Source: Caulobacter segnis
GTDB lineage: Bacteria; Pseudomonadota; Alphaproteobacteria; Caulobacterales; Caulobacteraceae
Length of the DNA: 64,000 nt
Assembly (NCBI RefSeq): GCF_023935105.1
Contig: NZ_CP096040.1
Coordinates: forward strand, 4,817,001 to 4,881,000
Direction of reading: 5' to 3'
Shown here: positions 8,666 to 16,992 of the stretch, one piece after another
Layout: every line of letters begins with the position of its first letter
How positions within the stretch are numbered: position 1 is the first letter of the stretch
Notes under the pieces: model-generated
The model's database searches: none
What the model saw: the letters and a program-made list of their open reading frames with translations, nothing else
Told to the model about the DNA's origin: nothing
Position numbers and translations under genes: made by a program

Positions 8666-9064
8666 TTGAGCAACGACAATCTTGATCCCGAGGCGCGGAT
8701 CACCGCCCACGTGGCGCTCCGGCTTCGCATCCGCCGCCGCATGCAGGGCCTGACCCTCGATCAGCTGGCCGAAAAGGCTAGCGTCACACCTCAACAGATT
8801 CAGAAATACGAGCGCGGCCTCAACCGCGTCTCAGCCTCCAAGCTCCTTCAGCTGGCGCGAGCCCTCAACGCGCCAGTGAACTATTTCTATGATGGCCTAC
8901 AGAACGGGGGCCAGATGTCCGCGGACGTCGAAGATGGGCTCGCTGACTTTCTACGCGCCGACGACGCGCCGGCCCTGGTCTCGGCCATCAACCGCATCCA
9001 GGTGCGATCGACCCGCCGACGGCTGCTGCAGCTGGTGCAGGCGATCGCCGACGAACAACCCTGA
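8666..9064 (+). CDS. XRE-family transcriptional regulator (TTG start)
   Basis: A 132-aa protein. The TTG at 8666 is chosen because GAGGG sits seven bases upstream and the upstream in-frame sequence is low-quality and Arg-rich. The HTH (about residues 17-70) contains GLTLDQLAEKASVTPQQIQK and NRVSASKLLQLARALN. The C-terminal tail STRRRLLQLVQAIADEQ matches the tail type of the other XRE proteins here. It lies 97 bases before a phosphodiesterase operon, across an AT-rich spacer, so it could regulate that operon. Confidence 0.8.
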   Translation: MSNDNLDPEARITAHVALRLRIRRRMQGLTLDQLAEKASVTPQQIQKYERGLNRVSASKLLQLARALNAPVNYFYDGLQNGGQMSADVEDGLADFLRADDAPALVSAINRIQVRSTRRRLLQLVQAIADEQP

Positions 9065-9161
9065 CGCTTGAACGCTTCGCCATTCATATAAAAACACATA
9101 CGAAAAATAGACAAATCTATTAGACTATTTTATATCGATCGTCGTGGCTTGGGCGGCGTCG

Positions 9162-9971
9162 ATGGATATTGTTCAGATCTCGGACTTTCATTGCGTCGCC
9201 GACGGCGAGCGCGCCTATGGCCGCGTCGACACCCAGGCCATGCTTGGTCGCGCGGTCGCGGTTCTCAACGGCCTGACGCCGCGGCCGGACCTTGTCATCG
9301 CCACCGGAGACCTCGTCCAGGCCGGACGCGCCGACGAATACGCCGCCCTGCGATCCATCCTGGCGGCGCTGGAAATCCCGCTTCTGCCGTGCCTGGGCAA
9401 TCACGACGCGCGCGGCCCGTTCAAGGCCGCTTTCGCTGACCTTGGCCTGTCGTTCGGGCCCGAACCCTTCGCGCAATACGCCGTCGACTTTCCGGCCTTG
9501 CGCATCGTAGTGCTCGACACGGTCACGGAAGGCTCGGACGCGGCGAGCTTTTGCGCCGCGCGGGCATCTTGGCTTGAGACCGCGCTCGCCCAAGACGACC
9601 GGCCGACGCTGATCGTCACCCACCATCCGCCGTTTTTGACCGGCGTGCCGTGGATGGACCCCGACACGCTGGATTGGACGGGCGGACTTGAACAGGCCCT
9701 GGCCGGGCGCGGAAGCCAGATCATCGGCGTGATCAGCGGCCACATCCATCGCGCGATCCACACCCGGTTCGCGCAGATTCCCGCTTCGAGCTGTCCTTCG
9801 ACCGCGCATCAGGTGGCGTTCGATCTCACGGCCCGGCGCCCTGTCCTGTCGCTGGAGCCGCCCGGCTTTCAGCTGCATCGCTGGACAGGCGGCCAGCTCC
9901 TTACCCACACGGTCAGTTTCGATGGCCTGCAGACGACGTTCTCGCCGCCCGGCGCCGAGCCCCACCGATGA
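9162..9971 (+). CDS. GpdQ/CpdA-like metallophosphodiesterase
   Basis: A 269-aa calcineurin-type phosphoesterase; a GTG at 9144 is an alternative start. All metal-binding motifs are visible: ISDFHCV (D-x-H), ATGDLV, GNHD, THHPP and GHIH. The pattern YGRVDTQAMLGRAVAVLNGL and the late STAHQVAFDL resemble glycerophosphodiesterase GpdQ, so the substrate is probably a small phosphodiester rather than protein or cAMP. It has no signal peptide, so it is cytoplasmic. It overlaps the next gene by ATGA and forms a three-gene operon with a HAD phosphatase and an amino-acid symporter. Confidence 0.85.
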   Translation: MDIVQISDFHCVADGERAYGRVDTQAMLGRAVAVLNGLTPRPDLVIATGDLVQAGRADEYAALRSILAALEIPLLPCLGNHDARGPFKAAFADLGLSFGPEPFAQYAVDFPALRIVVLDTVTEGSDAASFCAARASWLETALAQDDRPTLIVTHHPPFLTGVPWMDPDTLDWTGGLEQALAGRGSQIIGVISGHIHRAIHTRFAQIPASSCPSTAHQVAFDLTARRPVLSLEPPGFQLHRWTGGQLLTHTVSFDGLQTTFSPPGAEPHR

Positions 9972-10750
9972 TGGATCTTGGCGACGGCGCCGCGCGGCTG
10001 GCCAGGTCCAGGGCGGTGCTCTTTGACTGGGACGGGTGCCTTTCCAACGGCGGACGCCTGCTGCCCGGCGCGCGGGAACTGCTTCAGGCGCTCGGCGCGC
10101 GGGCCTTTATCCTGTCCAACAACTCCACCAGCCAGCCGCGCGACCTGGTGCGGTTGCTGGCCGACCAGCATGTTCGATTCGACATCGACCGCGTCTTCCT
10201 GGCGGGTCATCAGACACTTTGTCGCCAGGCGATCACGGCGATGGGACAGAGCATCCATCTGGTCGCCTCGCCGGCCATGACCGCCTTCGCCGCGGCGATG
10301 GGCATCGGCCTGAGCGGTGAGCCCAGGACGGTGGTCCTGCTGCGCGACACCAGCTTCACCTTCGACAAGCTCGAGGCCGCGGCCAACGCCCTGCGGCGCT
10401 GCGGCAAACTGGTGGTGGCCAATCCGGACCTCACCCATCCCGGCGTCGACGGGGCGGTGGTGCCCGAGACCGGGGCCTTGCAGGCGGCCATCGCCGCCTG
10501 CCTGGACGGCGCCCCGGTCGATATCGAGGTCATCGGCAAGCCGGGTCCCTTCCTCTTTGAAACCGCGCTCGCCCGCGCCGGGGTCGCGCCGCATGAGGCC
10601 GTCATGCTGGGCGACAACCCGACCACCGACGGCCTGGGCGCCCGCGCCGTGGGCGTGCCGTTCATCCAGATCGAGCCGGGCGGCGCGGTCGACATGGCCG
10701 GCTTGGCCGCGCGCCTTCTTGATCCCCCCATTCGATCTGGAACCGTATGA
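9968..10750 (+). CDS. HAD-IIA family sugar/polyol phosphatase
   Basis: A 260-aa protein of the NagD/p-nitrophenylphosphatase branch. Motif I is FDWDGCLSNGG (both Asp present), motif II LSNNSTS, the Lys motif IGKPGP, and motif IV MLGDNPTTDGLGA. It starts inside the stop of the phosphodiesterase gene (ATGA) and ends inside the start of the symporter gene, so the three are translationally coupled. The likely role is to remove phosphate from the monoester released by the upstream phosphodiesterase. The exact substrate cannot be read from sequence. Confidence 0.85.
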   Translation: MMDLGDGAARLARSRAVLFDWDGCLSNGGRLLPGARELLQALGARAFILSNNSTSQPRDLVRLLADQHVRFDIDRVFLAGHQTLCRQAITAMGQSIHLVASPAMTAFAAAMGIGLSGEPRTVVLLRDTSFTFDKLEAAANALRRCGKLVVANPDLTHPGVDGAVVPETGALQAAIAACLDGAPVDIEVIGKPGPFLFETALARAGVAPHEAVMLGDNPTTDGLGARAVGVPFIQIEPGGAVDMAGLAARLLDPPIRSGTV

Positions 10751-12225
10751 TGACCCTCTCCCTCGCCGGCCTCGAGGCGGCGCTTAACCGGGTGCTCGGC
10801 CCGGCGGCCGACCTCGCCAACGCCGTGGTCTTCGCCGCCGCACCGATCGGCGGCTTCAAGCTGCCGGTGGTGGTCATCTGGCTGGTCGCCGTGTCTGTGG
10901 TGATGAGCCTCTACTTCGGCCTGATCAATATCCGGGGTCTGCCTCAGGCCGTCCGCTTGGCGCGCGGCGACTTCGCCAAGCCGGGCGATCGCGGCGAGGT
11001 CAGTCAGTTTGGCGCCTTGAGCGCGGCCTTGGCCGGCACGCTGGGCGTGGGCAGCGTGGCGGGTGTGGCCCTGGCCATCAGCATCGGCGGGGCTGGCGCG
11101 ATGGTCTGGATGACCATCACGGGCTTTCTGGGCATGGCGCTGAAGTTCGCCGAATGCGCCCTAGCGGTGAAGTATCGCAAGATCGGCGCGGACGGCGTCG
11201 TCAACGGCGGCCCCATGCACTATCTGCCGATCGCCTTCGCCAAGATCGGCGCACGGCCAGTCGGCCAGGCGATCGCCGCGTTCTTCTGCGTGGCGACCAT
11301 GCTGGCGGCGACCTCGGTGTTCCAGGTCAACCAGGCCTTCGTGCAGATCAAGGCGGTGACCGGCTTTGCCAGCCCGCTGCTCTTTGGCCTCGTCTTCGCT
11401 GTGCTCGTGGGCCTGGTCATCATAGGCGGCGTCAAGAGCATCGCGCGGCTGTGCACCCGGCTCGTCCCGGGCTTGGTGCTGGCCTATTTCGTCGCCGCGG
11501 CGATCATCCTGGTGGCGCGGGCGCCGGCCCTGCCCGGGGTGCTGGCCTCAGCTTTGCGCGGCGCGTTCGATCTCCACGCCGCGGCCGGCGGCGCGTTGGG
11601 GGCGCTCGTGGTCGGTGTTCAGCGGGCGGTCTATGCCGGCGAATCCGGCCTCGGCTCGGCGGCGATCGCCCATGCCGCGGCCAAGACCGACGAGCCGGTC
11701 TCCGAAGGCCTGGTGGCCCTGCTGGAGCCCTTCGTCACGGTTGTGGTGGTCTGCAATCTGACCGCCCTGGTCATTCTGGCCGCCGGCGCCCCGCTCACGG
11801 TCGGCGCGGTCGGCGGGGTGGAGATCGCCTCGGCCGCCTTCGAGCGCGTGCTGCCCTGGTTCGCGCCCGTGCTGGCGATCCTGGTGGCGCTCCTGGCCTA
11901 CAAGACGGTGATCGGCTGGGCCTACTATGGCGAGCGGGCCTTTGGCTGGCTGTTTGGCGAAGGCCCACGCCGCCGGGCCGGCTTTCGCCTGGTTTTTCTC
12001 GGCGCCGTGACGCTCGCGCCGGTCCTTACCGCCGGTGAGGCGATCCGGTTTCTCGACGCCATGGTCTTCGCCATGGCGGCGCCCAACACCATCGCGCTTT
12101 GCCTCCTGGCCGGCGATCTGCGGCGTGACCTCGCCGACTACTATCGTCGCCTGTCAGGCCAGCAGGTCACCGCCGCGCTCACCCCGCTTTCGTCCCGACG
12201 AGACCCCGCGCCCGAGCATCCATGA
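10747..12225 (+). CDS. Alanine/glycine:cation symporter family (AGCS) transporter
   Basis: A 492-aa inner-membrane protein with about 10-11 hydrophobic helices. Family hallmarks are present: QFGALSAALAGTLGVGSVAG in the unwound-helix region, MALKFAECALAVKYR, and GGPMHYL. AGCS proteins import alanine, glycine or related amino acids with Na+. Its coupling to a phosphodiesterase and a phosphatase suggests uptake or recapture of an amino acid linked to phosphoester breakdown (inference). Confidence 0.9.
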   Translation: MMTLSLAGLEAALNRVLGPAADLANAVVFAAAPIGGFKLPVVVIWLVAVSVVMSLYFGLINIRGLPQAVRLARGDFAKPGDRGEVSQFGALSAALAGTLGVGSVAGVALAISIGGAGAMVWMTITGFLGMALKFAECALAVKYRKIGADGVVNGGPMHYLPIAFAKIGARPVGQAIAAFFCVATMLAATSVFQVNQAFVQIKAVTGFASPLLFGLVFAVLVGLVIIGGVKSIARLCTRLVPGLVLAYFVAAAIILVARAPALPGVLASALRGAFDLHAAAGGALGALVVGVQRAVYAGESGLGSAAIAHAAAKTDEPVSEGLVALLEPFVTVVVVCNLTALVILAAGAPLTVGAVGGVEIASAAFERVLPWFAPVLAILVALLAYKTVIGWAYYGERAFGWLFGEGPRRRAGFRLVFLGAVTLAPVLTAGEAIRFLDAMVFAMAAPNTIALCLLAGDLRRDLADYYRRLSGQQVTAALTPLSSRRDPAPEHP

Positions 12226-12531
12226 CCGATCTTGACGCTTTGATGAAAAGCTCGCATAGGATGTATATATAAAAATACCCGCACTTGCTGGGGCGGGTCG
12301 CTATGGGCGCGACCTCAAATCCAACTTCAGACAAATCCAAGCCATTTACAAACACTCGCGGAGACGCGCGCACGCCCCTGTCGACTTCTCGACAAGCAGC
12401 CAGAATGTATAAAATAATATATTCTAGGCAATATCTGACATTATATCATTTTACACGCCGATCGTGGCGGCGCTTCCTGCTCGACATCGGGCGCGACGGT
12501 CCGTCGCCCCGCCTTGTCCTGGCGGTTTTCA
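12226..12531. promoter_or_regulatory. AT-rich control region upstream of the phosphoramidate-type operon
   Basis: 306 bases, unusually AT-rich for this genome in 12235-12280 and 12395-12460. I see a possible -35 TTGACG at 12235, an inverted repeat with 9-base arms (12402-12410 and 12417-12425, one mismatch, 6-base spacer), and the 8-mer ATATTCTA at 12419-12426. The reverse complement TAGAATAT recurs upstream of the lasso precursor and of the TonB receptor. No gene is seen here. Confidence 0.5.
12264..12298 (-). terminator. Possible minus-strand intrinsic terminator
   Basis: Read on the minus strand, the arms ACCCGC (12277-12282) and GCGGGT (12293-12298) form a 6-bp stem followed by ATTTTTATATATA. 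No minus-strand gene lies to its right, so it may stop antisense transcripts. It could instead be a U-tract-less terminator for the plus-strand symporter gene. Confidence 0.35.
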
Positions 12532-13113
12532 ATGTCGCATCACGGCGTCCACGCGTCTCTTCGCGCCCCCGATTTTCGCGCCTGCGACCCCGGCGTCGCC
12601 TACTGGGTCACCGGCCTGCCCGGCGCGGGCAAGACCACCCTGGCCGCGGCGCTGGCCCAGCACCTGGAGGCGCGCGGTCGCCACGTCGTGCGGCTCGACG
12701 GCGATCGCATGCGCGCCCTCTTGGGCTCGGCGGAGCGATACGGCCGCGCCGACCGGATGGCCCTGGCCCAGACCTACGCCAACTTCTGCCTGGAGTTCTC
12801 GACCCAGGGCTTCGACGTCGTCTGCGCCACGGTCTCGATGTTCGAGACCGTGCGCGGCTGGAACCGCATCAACATCCCCCGCTATGTCGAGATCTATCTG
12901 CGCGTGCCGATCCCGGTGCTGGCCCAGCGCCACCCCAAGGGGCTCTACGCCCGGGCGCGCGCCGGCCACATCCGCAACGTGGTCGGCGTCGACCAGAGCT
13001 TCGAGGAACCGCAGGCGCCTGACCTCGTCATCACCGATGACGGTGACAAAACCCCTGGCGACGTCGCCCAGGCGCTGATCGCCTTTCTCGACGGGCGCAA
13101 GGAGGCGGCGTGA
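12532..13113 (+). CDS. APS-kinase-like P-loop kinase; candidate CDP-phosphoramidate kinase
   Basis: A 193-aa protein with a Walker A motif VTGLPGAGKTT at about residues 27-37 and the CysC-type HVVRLDGDRMRALLG segment. An earlier TTG (12514) is possible. CysC normally makes PAPS, but no ATP sulfurylase gene lies nearby. The neighbours are a PEP-synthase-like protein, a C26 hydrolase and a nucleotidyltransferase, the same set as Campylobacter Cj1415-Cj1418. There the CysC homologue Cj1415 adds a 3'-phosphate to cytidine diphosphoramidate. That role is inferred here from context. The stop overlaps the start of the methyltransferase gene. Confidence 0.8.
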   Translation: MSHHGVHASLRAPDFRACDPGVAYWVTGLPGAGKTTLAAALAQHLEARGRHVVRLDGDRMRALLGSAERYGRADRMALAQTYANFCLEFSTQGFDVVCATVSMFETVRGWNRINIPRYVEIYLRVPIPVLAQRHPKGLYARARAGHIRNVVGVDQSFEEPQAPDLVITDDGDKTPGDVAQALIAFLDGRKEAA

Positions 13114-13856
13114 TGCAGCAAGGCGATTTCACCCAACTGGCCCGGGCCTATGTCCATCGCCCCGCCTATTCGGCGCCGCTGATTGACGCCCTCGTCGCCC
13201 TGACGGGCGATGAGGTCGCCGATATCGGAGCCGGCACCGGCAAGCTAACCCAGATGCTGGCCGCGCGCGGGCGCCATGGCCATGCGGTCGAGCCCAACGC
13301 GGCCATGCGCGCCGAAGGCCAGGCGCTAAACCTCGAGCGCTTTGCCTGGCGCGCGGGCTCGGCCGAGGAGACGAGCCTGGCCGAGGCGAGCGTCGACTGG
13401 GTGACCATGGCCTCGGCCTTTCACTGGGCGGACGCCCCTCGGGCGCTGGCTGAGTTTCACCGCATCCTGAGGCCCTCGGGTCGCCTGACCCTGCTGTGGA
13501 ACCCCCGCGATCTGGCGCGCGACACGCTGCAGGCCGACATCGAGCGCGACATCGCGACGATCGCGCCCGGCCTCAAGCGCCGCTCCTCCGGAGCGCCGGC
13601 CTATACCGAGGGCCTGGAGGACATACTGCTCGGCTCGGGCCTCTTCACCGATCTCGTCTTTCTCGAAGCGCCGCATGTCGAGCCGATGAGCGTCGAGCGG
13701 CACCTGGGGGCCTGGCGCTCGGTGAACGACATCCAGGCCCAGGCGGGACCACAAGCCTGGGCGAAGATTCTGGCGGCGATCGAACAGCGCCTGGAAGGCC
13801 TTGGCGAGATCGAGGTGCGCTACCGCACGCGCGCCTGGACGGTGCGGAAGGCCTGA
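13113..13856 (+). CDS. Class I SAM-dependent methyltransferase
   Basis: A 247-aa protein; the ATG at 13113 shares a base with the preceding TGA, and GTG at 13110 is an alternative. SAM motif I is VADIGAGTGKLTQML, followed by an acidic loop (AVEPN) and the post-motif WVTMASAFHWADAPRALAE typical of small-molecule methyltransferases. It lies second in the phosphoramidate-type operon, where Campylobacter carries methyltransferase genes (Cj1419, Cj1420) needed for the O-methyl group. I infer that it methylates the phosphoramidate or its acceptor. The substrate is not readable from sequence. Confidence 0.82.
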   Translation: MQQGDFTQLARAYVHRPAYSAPLIDALVALTGDEVADIGAGTGKLTQMLAARGRHGHAVEPNAAMRAEGQALNLERFAWRAGSAEETSLAEASVDWVTMASAFHWADAPRALAEFHRILRPSGRLTLLWNPRDLARDTLQADIERDIATIAPGLKRRSSGAPAYTEGLEDILLGSGLFTDLVFLEAPHVEPMSVERHLGAWRSVNDIQAQAGPQAWAKILAAIEQRLEGLGEIEVRYRTRAWTVRKA

Positions 13857-13860
13857 CACC

Positions 13861-16296
13861 ATGAACGCGCCAGCCTTCTTCCGCGACAAGGCCTCTACTC
13901 TGGCCGAGCTCGAGGGACAGCTGCGGACCGCGCGAGTCCTGCCGCAGGTCACCCTGGCGCACGGCGACTGGCGGGCCGCCCCCGAGCACGCCCTGGCCGC
14001 GATCCTAGCCCGCTCCTGGGCGCGGACACGGCCAGGCGCAACAGGGCAAGAGCGCCCGGCGCTGATCGTGCGGTCGAGCGCGGCGGGCGAGGACGGCGCG
14101 ACCTGGTCGCTGGCCGGACACTATGTCAGCGTTCCGGACGTGGTGGGTGAAGACGCCCTGGCCGTGGCGATCGACACGGTCTTCGCCTCCTACGCCGCGC
14201 CTATCGCCGACGATCAGAAGGTCCTCATCCAGCCCATGCTGCAGGACGTCGTGGCCAGCGGCGTGGCCACCAGCCGCGAGGTCGGGTCGGGGCGTCCCTA
14301 CATCGTGGTCAACACCAGCCTCAGCCCCGACACCAGCGCCGTGACGGCCGGCCGCTCCAACGACACCGAGGTCTGCTACCACTTCCGTGGGGCGCTCACC
14401 GAACCGGCGGGGCGATGCGGCGCGATCGTGCGATTGCTGCGCGAGATCGAGGATCTCACCGGCCTGACGCGGATCGACATCGAGTTCGCCTTCGTCGCCG
14501 GCCAGCACGAGCCGGTGCTGCTGCAGGCGCGCCCTCTGGTCAACTCTCCGCCCACCGCTCTGCCGCGCGACCGCCACTGCCGAGACCTGAAGCTGGCCGA
14601 GGACAAGATCGGCGCCCTCTTGGGCGAGCGGTCGATGGCGCGCGGTCATCGCTCGGCGCTCGGCGTCATGCCCGACTGGAACCCAGCCGAGATGATCGGC
14701 GTGCGCCCCCGCCCCCTGGCCCTGTCGCTCTATCGCGATCTGGTCACCGACGACGTCTGGGCCCGTCAGCGCAACGCCTATGGCTACCGCGACCTACGCG
14801 GCACACCGCTGCTGATCGACCTTCTGGGCATCCCGTTCATCGACGTGCGCGCCTCGTTCGAGAGCTTCGTCCCCGCCGCGCTCGACGATGACGCGGCCGA
14901 ACGGCTGGTCGACCACTACATGGCGCGGTTGCTGGCCGCGCCGAACCTGCACGACAAGATCGAGTTCGAGATCGTGCTGTCGTGCTACGCCTTCGACACC
15001 GACGCCAAGCTCGCCCAGCTGGCCCAGGCCGGGTTCGCGGCCGGCGAGATCGAACGCCTCGGCCGCGCGCTTCACACCTTGACCCGGCAGGTGATGGATC
15101 CACGGACCAGCCCGCGCCTGCTCGATCGCGGCAGTCTGGAGCGGCTGCAAGCGCGCCGCCGTCAGCTGGCGGCCGAACCCTCGCCGCTGGTCCGCGCCTA
15201 CTGGCTGCTCGAGGATTGCCGACGGTTTGGCACCCGTCCGTTCGCGGGCCTGGCGCGGGTGGGGTTCATCGCCGTCCAACTGCTCAACTCGCTGGTCAGC
15301 GTCGGGGCGATCAGCGACGAGGATCGCCAGGCGTTCATGATGAGCGTGTCGACGGTCGCCAGCGAAATGCAGCGCGATCTGGCGCGGCTCTCCAGGAACG
15401 ACTTCCTCGAGCGCTACGGGCACCTGCGCCCCGGCGCCTACGACATCCTCTCGCCCCGCTACGACGAGACCCCGGACTTCTACTTCGGCAAGGTTTGGAC
15501 GCGCCGTCCCGATATTAATCCGCAATCGGACGATATCCCCCTGGAGGCCCGCAGCTTCGCCGCCGACACCTCGATCGACGAGCGCCACACCCGGGCCCGC
15601 GTCCGCCTGGAAGCCGCCGCCGCCCCTCTTTTGGCCGCGCATGGGTTCGAGCTTAGCGCGGGCGCCTTCTTCGACTTCCTGGCCGAAGGCGTGCGCGAGC
15701 GCGAGCACGCCAAGTTCCTGTTCACTCGCAACCTCTCCGATGCGTTGGTGGCCTTGGGCGAGTGGGGAGAGAGCGTCGGCCTCGACCGCGAGGCCCTGTC
15801 GTTCGCCGACATCGGCGCGATCCGGGTCGCACACGGCTCGGCCCGCGATCCGCTGACCTTGTTCTCCGAGACCATCCGTCAAGGGCGCGAGCGTCATCAG
15901 GTGACCCAGGCCACCTGCCTGCCGCCGCTGATCGTGGCCCCGCAGGACGTGTGGAATTTTCACCTGCCGATGGCCACCCCCAACTTCGTCACCGCCCGCG
16001 CCGCGCAAGGCCGCGTGGTGCGCGAGCTAGACGAAACGGACCTGACCGACGCCATCGTGTTGATCCCCAACGCCGATCCGGGATACGACTGGATCTTCAG
16101 CCGCCGGATCGCCGGGCTGATCACCGCCTATGGCGGGGCCAATTCGCACATGGCCATTCGCTCGGCCGAGCTTGATCTTCCCGCCGTCATCGGCGCGGGG
16201 GAGCATCTCTTCTCCGAATGGGCGCAGGCCGGCGGCTTGCGCATCGACTGCGCGGGCCGCCGCGTCGAAATCCTGCCGATGGGCGCGTCATGCTGA
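13861..16296 (+). CDS. PEP-synthase-like enzyme; candidate L-glutamine kinase
   Basis: An 811-aa protein, starting five bases after the methyltransferase stop. The first ~230 residues are the ATP-grasp half of PEP synthase/PPDK-type enzymes (LIVRSSAAGEDGATWSLAGH; RIDIEFAF; VLLQARPLVN). The last ~90 residues are the phosphohistidine swivel domain, with His763 in TAYGGANSHMAIRSAELD. The usual C-terminal PEP/pyruvate TIM barrel is absent, as in Campylobacter Cj1418, which phosphorylates the side-chain amide of L-glutamine (ATP to AMP and phosphate). The middle ~500 residues are family-specific. The neighbours match the later steps of that pathway. The glutamine-kinase role is inferred from architecture and context. 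Confidence 0.82.
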   Translation: MNAPAFFRDKASTLAELEGQLRTARVLPQVTLAHGDWRAAPEHALAAILARSWARTRPGATGQERPALIVRSSAAGEDGATWSLAGHYVSVPDVVGEDALAVAIDTVFASYAAPIADDQKVLIQPMLQDVVASGVATSREVGSGRPYIVVNTSLSPDTSAVTAGRSNDTEVCYHFRGALTEPAGRCGAIVRLLREIEDLTGLTRIDIEFAFVAGQHEPVLLQARPLVNSPPTALPRDRHCRDLKLAEDKIGALLGERSMARGHRSALGVMPDWNPAEMIGVRPRPLALSLYRDLVTDDVWARQRNAYGYRDLRGTPLLIDLLGIPFIDVRASFESFVPAALDDDAAERLVDHYMARLLAAPNLHDKIEFEIVLSCYAFDTDAKLAQLAQAGFAAGEIERLGRALHTLTRQVMDPRTSPRLLDRGSLERLQARRRQLAAEPSPLVRAYWLLEDCRRFGTRPFAGLARVGFIAVQLLNSLVSVGAISDEDRQAFMMSVSTVASEMQRDLARLSRNDFLERYGHLRPGAYDILSPRYDETPDFYFGKVWTRRPDINPQSDDIPLEARSFAADTSIDERHTRARVRLEAAAAPLLAAHGFELSAGAFFDFLAEGVREREHAKFLFTRNLSDALVALGEWGESVGLDREALSFADIGAIRVAHGSARDPLTLFSETIRQGRERHQVTQATCLPPLIVAPQDVWNFHLPMATPNFVTARAAQGRVVRELDETDLTDAIVLIPNADPGYDWIFSRRIAGLITAYGGANSHMAIRSAELDLPAVIGAGEHLFSEWAQAGGLRIDCAGRRVEILPMGASC

Positions 16297-16928
16297 AGGT
16301 CGCCGTCAGCCAGCGCGTCGATGTCGTCACCCGACCTCACGGCCCGCCAGAGCGGCGCGACGCCCTCGACCAGACGTGGGTCCGCTTCCTGGCGGCTGCA
16401 GGCCTCTCACCGGTGCTGATGCCCAATCACGCGCCGACGGCTCTGACCCTATTCGACGACTTGCCGGTTCAGGGTCTCATTTTGACCGGCGGCAACGACC
16501 TCTTCGACCACGGCGGCGACGCGCCCGAACGCGACGTCACCGAAACCGCCCTGCTGGCCGCCGCCCGCAGCCTTGGCCTGCCGGTGATCGGCGTTTGCCG
16601 CGGCATGCAGGTGCTGCAGCGCGCGTTCGGCGTGGCCCTGGCGCCGGTCGAGGGGCACGTCGCCCCGCGTCAGACCATCACGGTCGGCGATCAGCCGCGC
16701 GTCGCCAACGCCTTCCACACCTGGGGCGCGCGCCAAACCGCGCCCGACCTCACCGTCTGGGCCCTGGCCCAGGATGGCGTGGTCAAGGCCGTGCGCCATG
16801 CCCGCGAGCCGCTGGTGGGGCTGATGTGGCATCCCGAGCGCCTCGATCCGTTCGACCCCGGGGACGTGGCGCTGTTTCGCCAGATGTTCTTCGGTCCGCG
16901 CGGGGCGCCGCGCGAGGCCGCGCCATGA
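16290..16928 (+). CDS. Class I amidotransferase-fold (C26) hydrolase; candidate gamma-glutamyl-CDP-amidate hydrolase
   Basis: A 212-aa protein whose ATG lies inside the end of the glutamine-kinase gene (7-base overlap). The catalytic triad is visible: Cys103 in VIGVCRGMQVLQ, and His181 and Glu183 in MWHPERLDP; LILTGGNDL forms the oxyanion side. The family includes PuuD and Campylobacter Cj1417, which cleaves CDP-linked glutamine to cytidine diphosphoramidate plus glutamate. With glutamine-kinase-like and cytidylyltransferase-like neighbours, the Cj1417-type reaction is the best guess. Generic gamma-glutamyl hydrolysis is the alternative. Confidence 0.83.
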   Translation: MLKVAVSQRVDVVTRPHGPPERRDALDQTWVRFLAAAGLSPVLMPNHAPTALTLFDDLPVQGLILTGGNDLFDHGGDAPERDVTETALLAAARSLGLPVIGVCRGMQVLQRAFGVALAPVEGHVAPRQTITVGDQPRVANAFHTWGARQTAPDLTVWALAQDGVVKAVRHAREPLVGLMWHPERLDPFDPGDVALFRQMFFGPRGAPREAAP

Positions 16929-16992
16929 ACGCGCCATTCACGCCCCCCGCGCCGAGACCAGCCCCCTGCTGGGACCGCTGGCGGCTCGGCGC

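Noticed and set aside
12285..13022. 245-codon plus-strand frame starting in the AT-rich spacer
   Set aside because: Becomes Arg/Pro-rich where it overlaps the APS-kinase-like gene, whose frame has the P-loop.
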